NCBI RefSeq assembly: GCF_003086295.3
Contig: NC_092052.1
Location: 11,066,346 to 11,130,345 of the forward strand
Reading direction: 5' to 3'
From: Arachis hypogaea
Lineage: Eukaryota > Streptophyta > Magnoliopsida > Fabales > Fabaceae
Length of the DNA stretch: 64,000 bases
How positions within the stretch are numbered: the first letter of the stretch is position 1; every line of letters begins with the position of its first letter. This document shows, one piece after another, positions 1 to 10,024 of the stretch. The notes beneath the pieces are model-generated. The model searched no databases, was not told the origin of the DNA, and saw nothing but the letters and a program-made list of their open reading frames with translations. A program made the translations under genes and the position numbers.

Positions 1-385
1 TGTAGCTGGAGATATTGGCCACGCACAGTAGCTCTGTTTTTGTGGTATTTTCATCTTCTTGTTCTTGTTTTGTAAGCTTTGAAGCTTAGGTTGTTTCGCT
101 TGTTGTATGCACGTTTTGTGCAGTAATTTGTGACTCTCTTGTACCCTATTTTTCATCATAGTGAAGCTATATCCTGGTCTTGGTGACTCGTGGTTTTTAC
201 TTCTCTCATTGAGGAGGTTTTCCACGTTAAAAATCTTGGTATGTTAGCTTGTTTCTAATTTCTGGTTTATGTGATTTTTTCGCTACTATTGGGTATTATT
301 GTGCTGGTGTTAATATTTGTTGTGAGTGAATATTGTTGCTCCTCTGATTCTTGCAAGTAGGGAATTATGTGTTTTATTCCTATCA
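1..385 (-). mobile_element. Probable end of a retroelement (LTR-like) that truncates the RLP gene
   Basis: The receptor-like protein reading frame on the minus strand is collinear with its family up to base 386 and then stops at once in unrelated sequence. Read on the minus strand that sequence starts TGATAGGAAT, so it begins with the TG expected of an LTR and supplies the TGA that ends the frame. It also contains a block resembling the 'AACGTGGAAAACC' stretch that I associate with plant Copia LTRs. The other end lies outside the window, so no target duplication or second LTR can be checked. It could instead be another insertion or a deletion junction. Confidence 0.4.
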
Positions 386-2459
386 AGTGCCATAGAGTTT
401 GTTCATCCGTAGATCCAAAACTTCAAGATATGATAAGTTGGAAAGGCATTGTGGAATTGTTCCTGTGAAATAGTTGTTGGACAAGTCGACAACCTCGAGA
501 GAACTTATATTGCATAAGATGGATGAAATCTCATTGGTCATCAAGTTAGAACTAAGATCAAGGTATTGCAGGCCATGCCATGAGAATTTTTCTATTGATG
601 TCAATTGGTTTGTTGAGAGGTTCAAATGATATAAAGAATCCAAATCATGTATCCATTTGGGCACTTTACCTTGGAGCTTGTTATTGGATAAATCAAGTAT
701 GAGCAACCTCGGAAATTTTCCTGAGAACTTTGGAAAGTCAAGCATGGTGTTGGAAGATAAGTGCAACATTTCCAAATTGGAGAAAGTGTAATTGGCATTG
801 ACATCAGATTTTAGTGATATTGATTCATAGCCTGAAAGAGTAAGAGAACTCAAGTTCTGAAGTTTGGAGAAGAGTGAAAATTTGACAAAACCACCATGGT
901 TATCTGATGACAAACACAATTCAGTGAGGTTCACAAGGTCGAAAATCGACTTTTGAATATCTCCATGAATTTTGTTGCCGCATAAATTTAAGTACAGCAA
1001 GGAATAAGATGAGATTTCACTTAGATTTCCTGTGAATTGGTTACTTGAAAGGTTTAAATGTTTCAAAAGCGGCAAAGATAAACACCAAGAAGGAATTGTC
1101 CCATTTAACAAGTTGTCATCCAGATATAATTCAGTCAGATTTGAAAAACCTGCTATTTGATTAGGTAAGGGCCCTTCAAATTTATTAGAAGAAAAATCCA
1201 AGATGGAAAGTTGAGTCAATGTAAACAATGAGAATGGCAACTTTCCCTGTATTTTGTTTTTCCCAAGATTGAGAGTTTGCAGTTTATTTAGCCCACCAAA
1301 TATATCTGGAAGTTGACCACTTAGTTCATTGTAAGAAAGATCCAAGACAACAAGATCTTGAAGCTTCCAAAGAGATGAAGGGATTGAACCAGAGTTCATT
1401 GGATGAAAGGTCTAAATGAGTGAGAAGCTCTAGCTTTGAGAAAGATGCTGGGACTGCACCGGTTAGATTATTGTTTGAAAGATCCAAGTAAGTGAGATGT
1501 TGAAGGTTTGAAAATGAGGATAGGATCGAGCCGAAGATACTATTAGATGAAAGGTCCAAGTGAGTGAGATGTTGAAGGTTTGAAAGTGAAGAGGGAATTG
1601 AACCATTAAGGCCACATTCAAACAAAGTCAAAGAAGTGAGATATGTGAGATTAGAGAAAGATGAAGGGATCATTGATCCTTGGAACTCACAAAATGAAAG
1701 ATCCAAAATACTAACAGAAGCATTGCAATTCAATCTAGAAACATGGACTTGAAGGTATGTGTTTCCATATAGATGTAGCTCTTTAAGATTGGGCAAACAA
1801 AGAATATCACTTGTCAAATATCCCGTTATATTTGTGTTACTAAGACCAAGAGTAACCGAAGAGAAAGACCAATTGGTGATTAAAGACAAAGAACTTAGAC
1901 GAATTGATGACATATCTGTATAATCTAGAAAGATCTCTGCATTTCGCAGCAGCCTCTTCCAAGTGGTTTCTGTCCACTTTAGATTTAAGTTACCTGAGAG
2001 ATCTAATGAGACTAATTTGGAAAGATATGAGATTTTAGAAGGAATATCACCTTCAAAAGAACACCAAGACAAGTTCAAGTGTGTAAGATTCACAAACCCG
2101 CCAAACTGAGATGGTAATAGAGGACCATAGAAACTATTGTGAGCAAGGTTGATCTTTTGGAGATGAGTAAGATGGAAAAGACTACTTGTAGAATTGTTTT
2201 TACCTTCAAGCCCATGCCAGCTGAGGTCGAGACCAATCACGTGACCAGACGTGGATTCACACGTGACAGCAGGCCACGAACAGCAATCTGTTCCATTTTC
2301 CCATCCATCAACTTTTAGCGAGTTCTTGAGTTGAAGCAAGGCAGAGTTTTGGTCAGGATGGCATAAAGGCAGAGACAAAGACGAAGACGAAGAGAAAGAA
2401 GTGAAGAACATATGTAGACACAAAATGATTTGAAATTGCAGCAACAAAAGAGACCCCAT
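386..2459 (-). pseudogene. Receptor-like protein (Cf-9/RLP type), frameshifted and 3'-truncated
   Basis: The frame starts at the ATG at 2459: it opens a hydrophobic signal peptide (MGSLLLLQFQIILCL), followed by an LRRNT cap (CHPDQNSALLQLKNSL, then DCCSWPAVTC) and many plant extracellular LRRs (LxxLxxLDLSxNxLxGxIP). Family members are cell-surface receptors with a TM segment and no kinase, which signal with SOBIR1-like partners in immunity or development. Near 1392 the frame breaks: 'NEL' runs into the wrong frame, and the LRR resumes with 'SGSIPSSLW' in another, which fits loss of 2 bp from a CTCTCT tract. The coding sequence then ends at 386 after 'NKLYGT', so the last LRRs, acidic spacer, TM helix and tail are missing. 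About 680 codons remain of a family that usually has 850-1000. I am confident in the family and in the damage. Confidence 0.9.
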
Positions 2460-3521
2460 GGCCTGATATTGATTTGGTTCAACAGAAACTGGTTTACTTG
2501 GGACTGAAAACAGAGGCAAGAATGATAGAATGGAAAATAACAAGCAACTAATGAGGATTTATAGCCAACTAAGATGCAATGCAATCCAATTAACTAATCT
2601 TAAGTACATCATTTCTACTCTAAACTAAAACACACATGAACATTTTTTAATATTGGTTATGTTAACAATTTATATATGATCATAGTTTTACCGCTGCAAC
2701 AGCTAGCTCTGCAATATGAACACCAAATAGTTGTTGGATTTGGATACCAAAAAGTAAAACGACAAAGAAATAATAATAACATAAGACTATATTATATAGC
2801 AACCTAGGCGGGGGATCCACAGTTCCACACGGAAACAAAGACCTTTTTTTTTAAAGGAAGCTAAACTTTGACTCAATGTCTCAATGAGCATTTTGTTATT
2901 CATATTAAAATATTGATATTCAAGCACGTTTTGTTCTCTCTATTCAATATAGTTCTAGTGATAGTTTTAGATACTTTGCTATATTTTAGTTGCACCATTT
3001 TGGGATGTTAAGATTAACTCATTTTTTTTAATACTAATATGAAAAGTGATATACTCCACCGTTTATCCGAAATTATTTAATATATAAAATTTTTGTCAAA
3101 AAAAAAGTTCTTGATTAGCGGATTAAAAAAAAAGAAAACTTTTCATAAATAAATTCGATGGGTAAGTTTGCACATGAAACTAATTCATGAAAATTTTCAC
3201 CTGAGTTTTCTTTTGGTGGTACATTGACATTAAATGTGCAAACAAATGATAAAGGAGTTAAGTAGAAGATCAATCCCTCATTATGATGATGATCATCACA
3301 CCCATGATTTCAAAACTTGCAAAAAGGGCTAATCTCAATTGAGTTACAAGGCTTATTGGTGTAAACACCCCCCATTCTCTTTTGAACAAAATTATGAATG
3401 TGTTCACATTATTGATTCTCATTTTCAATATGTACCTTCCCATCTTACATGGTGTTGCAAAAATGGCACCAAAACATGCCAAATAGATCTAAAGAAGAAC
3501 AAAAAATGAAAAGAGTGAACC
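2460..3521. other. Intergenic, no gene seen
   Basis: Just upstream of the RLP start (minus strand) the sequence is AT-rich with poly-A/T runs. It presumably holds the RLP promoter, but no clear TATA box or repeat with recognisable ends was seen. A 70-codon open frame at 3270-3482 has no recognisable composition. Confidence 0.5.
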
Positions 3522-4040
3522 TTAATCTCTGTCAGAATTTTCCTGATCATCTATATAGTCGCTAGAAATCTCGTGCTGCGGTCTCTTCGCAAATGCATCT
3601 CCATCGTAGTCTGCATCGTCCGAGTCCTCACCATTATTCCATTTTCTCTTCACAATTTTAGGGACAAAGTGAGTTACTTCTTTGGCCTCCAACATCTCAT
3701 CCTCACCATTTATCCTTTCGAACCGAACAGCGCTCACTTTTCTGGCATTTCCAGCTAGTATCTGCAGCAAAATACAAAAATAGTTGCAAAATAAACCTAC
3801 CGGGTGAAAAAAAATTACTATAGTTTTGCAGTATCATTTAACTTGCTTATTTCCACACACTCTAAATTCAATAAACACAAGCTAAGATTTTGAGTGAGAA
3901 TCTTCAGGCAGCAACAAATTGATTACCTCGAGTTTAAAAATCTGGTTCTCTTTTGAGTCCTGGTTGTCAGACTTGGTCTCCTCGTTATCATCATCTTCAT
4001 CTTCTCGTTCAAGAGACACTGTCCTTGCCAAGAGGCTGTT
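3522..4040 (-). pseudogene. Unidentified acidic C-terminal exons, part of a gene-fragment mosaic
   Basis: Two minus-strand exon-like blocks join well. The first (about 4040 to 3931) encodes SLLARTVSLEREDEDDDNEE and onward to KENQIFKLE, and ends in the donor GAG|GTAATC. The second (3761 to 3522) follows the acceptor TTGCTGCAG and encodes ILAGNARKVSAVRFERINGE, continues to KRKW and finishes with an acidic tail before a stop. The joined peptide reads through without stops and looks like the C-terminus of a charged, probably nuclear protein. I do not recognise the family. Immediately upstream, in a different frame, lies an ankyrin-repeat fragment, so this block appears to be one part of a chimera rather than the end of a normal gene. 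Confidence 0.5.
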
Positions 4041-4333
4041 TTGCCGCCAAGTGCAACATTGTGTTCTCCTTATAATCTGTTGCCAGCACCATGTTCTCCC
4101 AAACTTTTGGTTTCGAAGTCGATATTATCTTCCTCAATTTCTCAATGACAAGGGGTTGCTTATTTATCACTGCTACCAGTAACACGTTTCGCTTCCTTAA
4201 GTTGGGGTTGTAGATGGCACTTGGTATCCTGGATTGAATCTCTTCCACCAATTCAACTATGCCGTACTTTGCTGCCACCAAGAACGGTGTCATTTTCTCC
4301 TCGTCGTTGTCATCATGATGTTCATGGGCCACC
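4009..4333 (-). pseudogene. Ankyrin-repeat protein fragment (plant ANK family)
   Basis: A minus-strand frame of about 108 codons reads KMTPFLVAAKYGIVELVEEI, then RKRNVLLVAVINKQPLVIEKL and NTMLHLAAKQP. These are two to three ankyrin repeats of the plant family whose members usually continue into a PGG membrane domain ('GNTALHLAA...'). After NTMLHLAAKQP the frame leaves the family and stops at 4009; at the same place another frame continues into the acidic C-terminal exons. At the 5' side, near 4333, it abuts a transportin-1 exon in a different frame. It is therefore an internal fragment without its own start, N-terminal repeats or transmembrane region. The family call is firm; a working product is unlikely. 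Confidence 0.75.
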
Positions 4334-4582
4334 ATTTCCCTATTAATGGTGGCATGAGAATGTCAAGATAAACAGGCTGCAAAACAAGGAAAGAAGCATT
4401 TCGTATGGAAATTCATTAGACACAAAAGAATGCAAGAAAAATAATTCAAGAGAAAAAGAGAAAAAGAAACTTCTATGTAGGGAAGGTTGCTTACCCTTCC
4501 ATGGGAAGCTATTAAAAATAACATACCTGATTCAGCTCCCCACCAACAGCTTCAGCTAGAGTTCCAATGGCATCATATACAA
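4333..4582 (-). pseudogene. Transportin-1 (importin beta-2) gene fragment: two exons and the intron between
   Basis: On the minus strand, 4582-4527 encodes (I)VYDAIGTLAEAVGGELNQ, with an AG acceptor before it and the donor CAG|GTATGT after it. Past a 150 bp intron and the acceptor TTTTGCAG, 4376-4333 encodes PVYLDILMPPLIGKW. Together this is a diagnostic internal stretch of the HEAT-repeat nuclear import receptor transportin-1 (family: YDAIGTLADAVG...LNQP.YL.ILMPPLI.KW). Both splice sites are intact, so a genomic piece, not a cDNA, was captured. No other transportin exon was seen. The second exon runs directly into ankyrin-repeat sequence in another frame within about 10 bp. Confidence 0.8.
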
Positions 4583-5199
4583 CTTATAACACGTGAAGCA
4601 ATCACTGGAACTTGAGAGAAAGGATAGGAGTCATCTAAAGAAGAAATACAAACAAATCATGAAATGCAAAATGCAAGTAATGCCACATGGATCAGATAAA
4701 GCTACCACATGTAAAAAAACTATGGTAATTATATGGATTCAATCAGCAAAATATAGGAAAATCAACAAACCCTGATGAAGCAATATGCAAAATATAAAAT
4801 CAAAAAGCAAACTCTAACGAAGGAAGAAATAGAAATTACAAAAATTAAAAACCATAAAAATCAGAATTAGCACCCCCCCCCCCCAAAAAAAAAAAAAGAA
4901 ACATATTAGAACAGCAAAAAATCCACCAAAAGAAAGAGTACAATTCCAACAGCAACTGCCAAGAAGCTTGTGTACCTAAGATAAAACATATTGTCTAACA
5001 AAATTCGAACCATAATGCAAAGATTTCTTAGATCAATGTTAACAAAACAAAGCAAAGGCATTTTACACGTTTCTAGTTAATCCCACCAATAATTATATCA
5101 ATGACAATTTTAACTCAAACAACAAGCTAACAAACAGTAAAAAATTATAACTCAAATCATGTAATGTATGCAGCACCAATAAGATAAACACTAACCAGT
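4583..5199. other. AT-rich stretch, probably intronic or spacer; nothing identified
   Basis: AT-rich sequence with a C-run and A-run around 4875-4900. It lies between the transportin fragment and a possible first exon of the minus-strand gene. No coding signal stands out. Confidence 0.4.
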
Positions 5200-5526
5200 T
5201 GCCTCAATTCTTCAGCATGAGCTATAAGTTAAATCAATCATGATTCAATGTGCTCTTTAGAGTTCAACCACAGACGAAAATATATTGTTGCCTACAGAGA
5301 CATCGAATCGAAATTGAAATTGACATTCAAGTGACAATGAAATGAAAGTTGAAGAGTGAGAGGTTAGGAGTACGGACAGGAAGTAATCGTAGAAGCCGAA
5401 AGTGAGGACAAAAGCACGGCAAGTCCTAGCAGCGGCGGCGGCTTCAATCGACCCCAGGAGCGACGACAGTGCACGGCGGAACAGCCTCCTTCTCTCTTGC
5501 GTCGCGTCTTCGTCCTCTCTCTCCAT
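5200..5526 (-). CDS. Possible first exons of an unidentified minus-strand gene
   Basis: A GC-rich minus-strand block in AT-rich DNA reads from an ATG at 5526 as MEREDEDATQERRRLFRRAL, then SSLLGSIEAAAAARTCRAF and VLTFGFYDYF. A possible donor lies near 5373 (CCT|GTCCGT). A short exon-like piece at about 5233-5204 (acceptor CTTATAG, peptide HAEELRQL, donor CTG|GTTAGT) could follow. I do not recognise the protein. The head-to-head position with the L1-domain gene, the GC rise and the telo-box between them suggest a shared promoter. Whether this start once led into the mosaic at 3522-4582 cannot be told from sequence alone. Confidence 0.35.
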
Positions 5527-5783
5527 CTCGTTTGCGAATCGTCTCTCTCTCCTCCGGGCTCCCTGCTCCACGACGGCGATGGCGGCGGCTGCAGCGGAGT
5601 TGCGGCGGTGACCCCTTCTCACTCTCTGTTCTCTCGCTAGCGCCCTCTCATCAACGTCTCCCTCCTCTCCTCCCTCTGGTTCACACTTTCTCTCGGATCT
5701 GGGGGGGTGTGTGTGTGTGTGAAAGGGAGCGTGGTGGCAGCGGTGAGTGATGGTGAGTGAGTGTGAGTGTGGGTGTGTTAAGG

Positions 5784-5793
5784 TTAGGGTTTT
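5784..5793. promoter_or_regulatory. Telo-box in the shared upstream region of the L1-domain gene
   Basis: TTAGGGTTTT (AAAACCCTAA on the other strand) lies about 225 bp upstream of the ATG at 6016. Telo-boxes (AAACCCTA) are established promoter elements of plant ribosomal-protein and ribosome-biogenesis genes, which fits the downstream gene. A near match (AAACCCTG) occurs around 5963-5970, and a pyrimidine-rich leader (TTCTCCTTCTTCCTC) directly precedes the start codon. Confidence 0.55.
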
Positions 5794-6015
5794 GAACAAT
5801 TCGAAGATGAATTGCGAAGGCAAGGGGCAAAACCTTTCTCTGATATGATATTTTGATGGCCAAAGGGGGGAAAGGGGAAAAAGTAAACTGAGAAAAATTA
5901 ATTTGTTCTTTTTAAAAAAAAAACAGCTCAGACTCCCTCTAAAACCTCAAAGGCAAAAATCCAAAACCCTGATTACCCGCCCCGCACCCATTCTCCTTCT
6001 TCCTCTCTCTCCGAA

Positions 6016-7224
6016 ATGGCTTCCGCAGCCTCTCCAAGAATACCCACCGAGACGGTGAAGAACGCCGTGGAGGCTCTCCTGAAGTGGCGAGATTCCAATT
6101 CCGAGTCTCACAAATCCAAACTCTTCGACGCCGACGAAGAATTCGTTTACTTAGTCGTCACTCTGAAAACCATCCCTCACAAATCCCGCGTTAACCCTTA
6201 CAAGGTCCCTTTACCCCACTCTCTCCTCTCTCCCTTCAACGAAACTTGCCTCATCATCGACGACAGGTCCAAATCCAAACTCACTAAACAAGAAGCTCAA
6301 AAGAAGATCAAGGCCGATAACGTCGCCGTTTCCAAGGTCCTCAGGTTGTCGAAGCTGGCCTCCGATTACCGCCCTTTTGAGGCGAAGCGGAAGCTCTGTG
6401 ATTCATATGATCTTTTTTTCGCTGATAAGAGAGTGGTGCCTTTGATGCCCAGGCTGTTGGGGAAGAAATTCTTTAAGAAGAAGAAGGTGCCGGTGCAGGT
6501 GGACTTGACTAAGAAGAATTGGAAGGAGCAGGTGGATAAGGCGTGTTCGTCGGCGCTTCTGTTTCTTGGAACGGGGACTTGTTGTGTTGTGAAGGTTGCC
6601 AAGGTTTCCATGGAGAGCGAGCAGATTGTTGAGAATATGATGGCTGCCATTGAGGGGGTTGTTGAGGTTGTGCCGAAGAAGTGGGCGAATGTGAGGTCCT
6701 TGCATGTTAAGCTTTACGAGTCGCTGGCGCTGCCTGTTTTCCAGGCTGTTCCGGAGGTGAAGTTGAGGATTGAGGGAAGTAAGGTTGAGGAGGCGGAGAA
6801 AGAGAAGCAGACGATGGAGGAGGAGGAAGAGGGCGAAGACCATAGTGGCGCGAAGGCGGTGAAGAAGAAAAAGGGGAGGATTCATGAAGTTAGATACATG
6901 GATAGTGAAGTTGGTGAGGATAATGTTGAAGATTTGGCAGGTAGTGAGGATGATGGTGGTGGTGTTGTTATGGAGGAAGATTTAAAGGACGCTGGAAAAG
7001 GTAGTGGAGAATTGGCGAATAAGAAGAGGAAGAAAGGGGCATTGAGTGAGTTGAGCAGTGTCAAAGAATTGAAAAAATCTGTTAAGAGAAGTGGTAAACA
7101 GGTTGAGGATGGAGATTCAGGAAAGAAGGGGAAGAATATCAAGAAGAAACTATCTCTATTGAAGTCAGAAGAAGCTGATTTGAAAAAGAAAGTGAGGGCC
7201 AAGAAAAGTAAGAAGGCTGCTTAA
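6016..7224 (+). CDS. Ribosomal L1 domain-containing protein (RSL1D1-like, ribosome biogenesis)
   Basis: An intact, apparently intronless frame of 402 codons. Residues about 15-255 form the ribosomal L1/L10e-like domain (TVKNAVEALLKW..., FVYLVVTLKTIP, LPHSLLSPFNETCLIIDD, FFADKRVVPLMPRLLGKKF, the conserved AIEGVVEVVPKKWANVRSLH and LPVFQAVP). The last 140 residues are a low-complexity acidic/lysine-rich tail (EEEEEGED, KKKKGR, KKLSLLKS, KKSKKAA) typical of nucleolar proteins. Animal RSL1D1 and yeast Cic1/Utp30 relatives act in pre-rRNA processing or 60S assembly; a nucleolar role is inferred from them. The start is the first ATG after a pyrimidine-rich leader and is followed by MASAASPRIP, a normal plant N-terminus. 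No break is seen, so this is the best candidate for a working gene in the left part of the window. Confidence 0.92.
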   Translation: MASAASPRIPTETVKNAVEALLKWRDSNSESHKSKLFDADEEFVYLVVTLKTIPHKSRVNPYKVPLPHSLLSPFNETCLIIDDRSKSKLTKQEAQKKIKADNVAVSKVLRLSKLASDYRPFEAKRKLCDSYDLFFADKRVVPLMPRLLGKKFFKKKKVPVQVDLTKKNWKEQVDKACSSALLFLGTGTCCVVKVAKVSMESEQIVENMMAAIEGVVEVVPKKWANVRSLHVKLYESLALPVFQAVPEVKLRIEGSKVEEAEKEKQTMEEEEEGEDHSGAKAVKKKKGRIHEVRYMDSEVGEDNVEDLAGSEDDGGGVVMEEDLKDAGKGSGELANKKRKKGALSELSSVKELKKSVKRSGKQVEDGDSGKKGKNIKKKLSLLKSEEADLKKKVRAKKSKKAA

Positions 7225-7866
7225 GGTTATTGTTAGGATTTACTGTTAGATTTCACTGCTTGATTTAACTCTTGGTGGCTGCCATGTGTTGTTTTCATTT
7301 GTTGAGTCCTCTGGCAGATTTTGTATCAAGCATAATTTGTTTTGTTATTCTTTTTGCGTTCTGTTTTGATCATTTTATAACTTGCTATTGCTACTATCCA
7401 ATATTCCTATAATTGAGCTTTAGATTGATTTGCAAAAACTGCTTCTTACTTTGCTTTTTTCTTCAACTTCTCATCACTATAATACATCTGTTTTTATAAC
7501 AATAATCTTCTCTGTTTTGAGTCTTGATGGCCAAGTTTAAATTAAAACAGAGAAATAGATTTCTTAAGATATTGACAAATGTGTGCTTGGTTAGAAGTTG
7601 GAACACTTAACCAGTAGAATGAAGCAAAATCAATGAGTGTTGTTAGATATGCATGAAAAAAAAGAAAAATATCATAATTTACTTGCAGCATCATATATAT
7701 GTAACAATATACTTACAAATATAAAAAGACATAAACAGAAACAACCAAATTAAAGCCTCAAACGAAATATAAAAAGACACAGCAGCATAACATACAAACT
7801 TAATTATTGCACATTTATGTTACAACAAAAACCTGAAACAGATTTCTCATGCAGAAGTTGTGGCCA
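7225..7866. other. 3' region of the L1-domain gene and spacer
   Basis: AT-rich sequence, presumably the 3' UTR of the plus-strand L1-domain gene followed by the 3' flank of the minus-strand RLP fragment. The two are convergent. Nothing else is seen. Confidence 0.5.
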
Positions 7867-8148
7867 CTAAGTTGTTCTTGCACGCCGGTTTCCACGGCTC
7901 CTCCTTTTAATTCTTTTGCCTCCAAAGATGATCACAAGCCATTGAGGTTTTCCAATTGAGAAAACACAGCATCCCAAGCCAATTCCAAATACCATTCCAC
8001 ATGCATATCCTATTGCCACTGGTTTCCAACCAAATCCAAACTTGTCTTCAGCCTCAGAAGATGGATATTGCTGTTGAGGGACATTTTTGTTGCATTGAAT
8101 TGACAATGGAAATCCACACAGCCCCATGTTTTCCTCATAGGAATCGTT
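7867..8148 (-). pseudogene. Orphan C-terminus of a receptor-like protein
   Basis: Read on the minus strand from about 8148, the frame gives SNDSYEENMGLCGFPLSIQC, then an acidic juxtamembrane stretch (SSEAEDKFGFGWKPVAIGY), a glycine-rich transmembrane helix (ACGMVFGIGLGCCVFSIG) and a short basic cytoplasmic tail (KPQWLV...KRRSRGNRRARTT) ending in a stop. This is the standard end of Cf-9-type RLPs: last LRR cap with GLCGFPL, acidic spacer, TM with GxxxG and tail. The frame starts abruptly at about 8148, where the DNA becomes the opposite-strand FRIGIDA-like gene. No LRR array is attached. It is exactly the part missing from the RLP at 386-2459 but lies upstream of it, so it derives from a different copy. 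Confidence 0.85.
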
Positions 8149-8151
8149 TGA

Positions 8152-10024
8152 CCATCACCATCTTCCTCTGACCAAAACCCCAAAGTTACACACTTTCCCT
8201 CACTACCCAACGATCCTTCCTCCTCTTCAGGTCCAATTCGCACCACCGAGAACGTTCCTTCTGGTGCGAAGAGCCACGCCGAAGCGCTATGTGCATTGTG
8301 CAAGAGCATGAATGGGAAAGCATTGAGGGATTACATTGGGGAGAATATGAGGGACAAGGCTGTGATCAAGGCTGAGCTTAGGACTGCGTTGAAGCTTGCA
8401 CCTGATCCTGCTGATATGGTTCTGGCTTCCATGGATGGGATTTTTGGTGGTGAAGTTGCGGCTAGGTATACTTTGGAAATGAAGAAAATGAAGAGGAGTT
8501 GCAATGTGTTGTTCCAGCAGCTGAGGGCTGTGGGTCCCAATCTGAGTGACAAAGTGAAGAAGAAGGCGAAGAAGATTGCTGATGATTGGAAAGGAAGCTT
8601 GGTGAGTGAGAATGGTGCTGGTGGTGATGCAGTGGGCGCAATGGCTTTCTTGCATTTTGCGGCTGCTTATAGTTTGCTTCCTGAGCTGACACTGAATGAG
8701 CTTGCCACTTTCTCGGCTATGGCTGCTGCTAATGATGAGCTCCCTGAGCTGTACCAGATCATTGGTTTGACCGAGAAGGTTCCCGGTGAGGTTTTATTCG
8801 AGCTTCCGATGGCTTTTTATTGTGTTTTGTTTCCATTTTTCGCTTTAAACTAGTGGTATACTATGTTGCATATATGGTACCATAGGTATATTCTGAAATT
8901 TATGAAAAAGTTATTGACAATATAAGAAGTATAAAATGTTAGTATTTGATGCATATGCACATACGATATGCATAGTTGAACAAAAATCAAGTTTTTGGGC
9001 ATCATAGGTTGTGGAACACGTTAGATTTTCAGTAGTTGCAGTAATACTAACTGTGTATGTCATTGTTTCCTTTAGCTTTTGGAAAATGGATGTGAGCTTG
9101 TAATTTGAGATGGTAACAGGACTGATATTGGATTTCCAATGTCACCATTTTGGTGGTTTTTAATGTGGAAGACACTGTGTATGTGTGTTTTGCAGCTCTT
9201 GTTCAGAAGCTTATAGATAAGGGCAAACATATTCTGGCTGTGAAGTATGTTTTTGAGTTTAACCTTACTGATAAGATACAACCGGTTCCCATATTGGAAG
9301 CTTATCTCAGTGAGTCTCAAAAACTTGCTCGAAGACTTTCTGAGGAAGGGAAGTCAATGGTATGTGTGCCTCATCCTTGATTGATTGTGTTGCATGGTGC
9401 ATGGTGTCGGTTCTTATTACACTTATTATGGTGTTTTTACAGGGTGAGATCACAGCTAGAGAAATCCACGCGCTGAAATCAGTAATCAAGGTTATCGAGA
9501 ATCATAACCTTGATGCTGAATATCCCCGTGCAGGCCTTGAACAGCGTATAGAGCAATTGAAGAAGCAGAAGCCAAATGTAAAGCATTCCACACCAGCTTT
9601 TGCTAGAAAGCCTCCCCAGCACAAGCAGCAACATAGTGGAAACAAGCGTCCTCAAATGTCTGCTCCAGCTGGGCCAGCAGCAGTCCTGAATAATGTCAAC
9701 AGTGCTGGTTCAACCATCCATCAGTACCAACAACCTCACTTCCATTCAACAGGTTTGTTGCCAGAAAATTCAAATCCATACATGAGAGCCACGCCTTATG
9801 GCATGGTGGCCCCAGCCCCAAGCATCTCACCTTACCAAGGTGCTTCAACTGGGCCTTATGGTCTTGCTGGTGTCCCAATGGGTCCCAGTGTGAACCCTGG
9901 TCAAAGTGGTTCTCATCTGAATTCTTCCGAGCCACATGTACCATCTGGTTATTATGATGGTACTGCCTCTGCCTATGGTGGTTATGGTCTGCAACATTAT
10001 TACCAACCATCTTATCCCCAGTAG
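8152..10024 (+). pseudogene. FRIGIDA-like protein (FRL3-like), 5'-truncated, three exons left
   Basis: The Frigida domain is clear. Exon 1 (to 8785) encodes LCALCKSMNGKALRDYIGEN through KVPG; exon 2 (9196-9359) ALVQKLIDKGKHILAVKYVF through EGKSM; exon 3 (9443-10024) GEITAREIHALKSVIKVIEN, EYPRAGLEQRIEQLKKQKPN and a Pro/Gly/Tyr-rich tail ending SYPQ. Junctions are CCCG|GTGAGG, TTTTGCAG|CT, ATG|GTATGT and TTTTACAG|GG, and phases agree across all exons. FRL proteins support FRIGIDA-complex activation of FLC-type repressors or related nuclear roles; legume functions are less known. The frame is open upstream to 8152 without an ATG (SSSDQNPKVTHFPSLPNDPS), then meets the RLP fragment. The N-terminal coiled coil, about 100 residues or more, and the promoter are gone; the first in-frame ATG is 8296. 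It could be expressed from a new promoter, so 'pseudogene' is likely but not certain. Confidence 0.85.

Noticed and set aside
3270..3482. 70-codon minus-strand frame
   Set aside because: No family resemblance, no splice or promoter context, AT-rich surroundings.
5402..5750. Plus-strand frames of 69 and 93 codons in the GC-rich block
   Set aside because: They are the opposite-strand reading of the likely first exon; their Ser/Arg-rich composition comes from CTC/GAG repeats.
6366..7202. Three long minus-strand frames under the L1-domain gene
   Set aside because: Shadows of a lysine-rich coding sequence; no independent family match.
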